A stretch of 6,368 nucleotides of DNA from Spirosoma sp. GTDB taxonomy: Bacteria > Bacteroidota > Bacteroidia > Cytophagales > Spirosomataceae. Position numbers and translations under genes: made by a program. Location: positions 1-6,368 of the forward strand of contig JANXVQ010000687.1 of NCBI GenBank assembly GCA_025351545.1. The letters run 5' to 3'. Below, one piece after another: positions 6,119 to 6,368 of the stretch; the first letter of the stretch is position 1; the number at the start of each line of letters is the position of its first letter. The notes under the pieces were generated by a model that had not been told where the DNA came from, searched no databases, and worked only from the letters and a program-made list of their open reading frames with translations.

Positions 6119-6368
6119 TTATACTGCAAACAGCCCATCATTTAAGGCATTCAGAGCTTCCGCTTTATAGCGACCATGAACGAGCAACGATAAGTTACTT
6201 TCTGTGCCGCCATACGAGATCATTCGAATCGGAATGTTACTCATCGCGGTGAAAATCCGTACGGCTACGCCTTTATTATCAGCACTGAAGTTACCAACAA
6301 TACATATAATTGTCTGGTCATGATCTGGTTCTTCGAGTGTGCAGAACGTATTTAGTTCATCTGTAATC
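6119..6368 (-). CDS. lysC: Aspartate kinase, C-terminal ACT-domain part (cut by window edge)
   Basis: I translated this by hand on the minus strand from the window edge to a TAA at 6121-6119, giving 82 residues. It reads through IICIVGNFSADNKGVAVRIF, MSNIPIRMISYGGTESNLS and LLVHGRYKAEALNALNDGLF. The IRMISYGG..SNLS stretch, followed by the final ALNALNDGLF, is the C-terminal ACT (ligand-binding) region of aspartate kinase, the first enzyme of lysine, threonine and methionine synthesis. The ACT repeats are where lysine or threonine inhibit the enzyme. The kinase domain lies outside the window, so I cannot tell which feedback type it is. The protein ends shortly after the ACT motif, and no homoserine dehydrogenase domain is fused behind it. 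serS follows after 67 bp on the same strand. Confidence 0.88.
   Translation of the reverse strand, partial: ITDELNTFCTLEEPDHDQTIICIVGNFSADNKGVAVRIFTAMSNIPIRMISYGGTESNLSLLVHGRYKAEALNALNDGLFAV

Noticed and set aside
1..6368. Search by eye for CRISPR arrays, tRNA/rRNA genes, insertion sequences or a new defence system
   Set aside because: No regularly spaced repeats, no cloverleaf or rRNA-like stretches, no transposase or terminal repeats were seen; the genes are mainly housekeeping.

Overview
The window looks like ordinary chromosome from a bacterium of the Bacteroidota, most likely the Cytophagales (Spirosoma-like). This rests on protein wording I recognise (LhgO, Dps, SerRS, the SWIM-domain protein), the lack of Shine-Dalgarno sequences before the starts, and a good TAnnTTTG/TTTG promoter before lhgO. 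The genus is an inference that I could not test.

Layout. 1-403 (minus) is the start of a SWIM zinc-finger protein that runs off the left edge. 404-605 has no intact gene but carries an out-of-frame continuation of the next gene. 606-1172 (minus) is a small multi-pass membrane protein that appears frameshifted near its C-terminus. 1173-1411 is a divergent intergenic region with weak promoter-like sites on both strands. 1412-2671 (plus) is a TrpD-like (glycosyltransferase family 3, TrpD2/YbiB-type) protein. 2850-4046 (plus) is L-2-hydroxyglutarate oxidase/dehydrogenase, lhgO, with its own promoter. 4122-4628 (plus) is a Dps-type ferritin-like protein. 4629-4779, between convergent genes, holds three perfect inverted repeats in a row (14, 17 and 24 bp stems). 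4780-6051 (minus) is seryl-tRNA synthetase, serS. 6119-6368 (minus) is the C-terminal ACT region of an aspartate kinase, cut by the right edge.

How the parts relate. lysC and serS are co-directional and 67 bp apart, so they could share a transcript. lhgO and dps are 75 bp apart with no terminator visible between them and may also be co-transcribed. dps and serS converge on the hairpin cluster, whose middle member is a good bidirectional terminator. The remaining genes are unrelated housekeeping or poorly characterised functions. I found no mobile element, CRISPR array, RNA gene or defence-like system. The most notable points are the triple hairpin block, the probable frameshift in the membrane-protein gene, and the altered active-site motifs of the TrpD-like protein.
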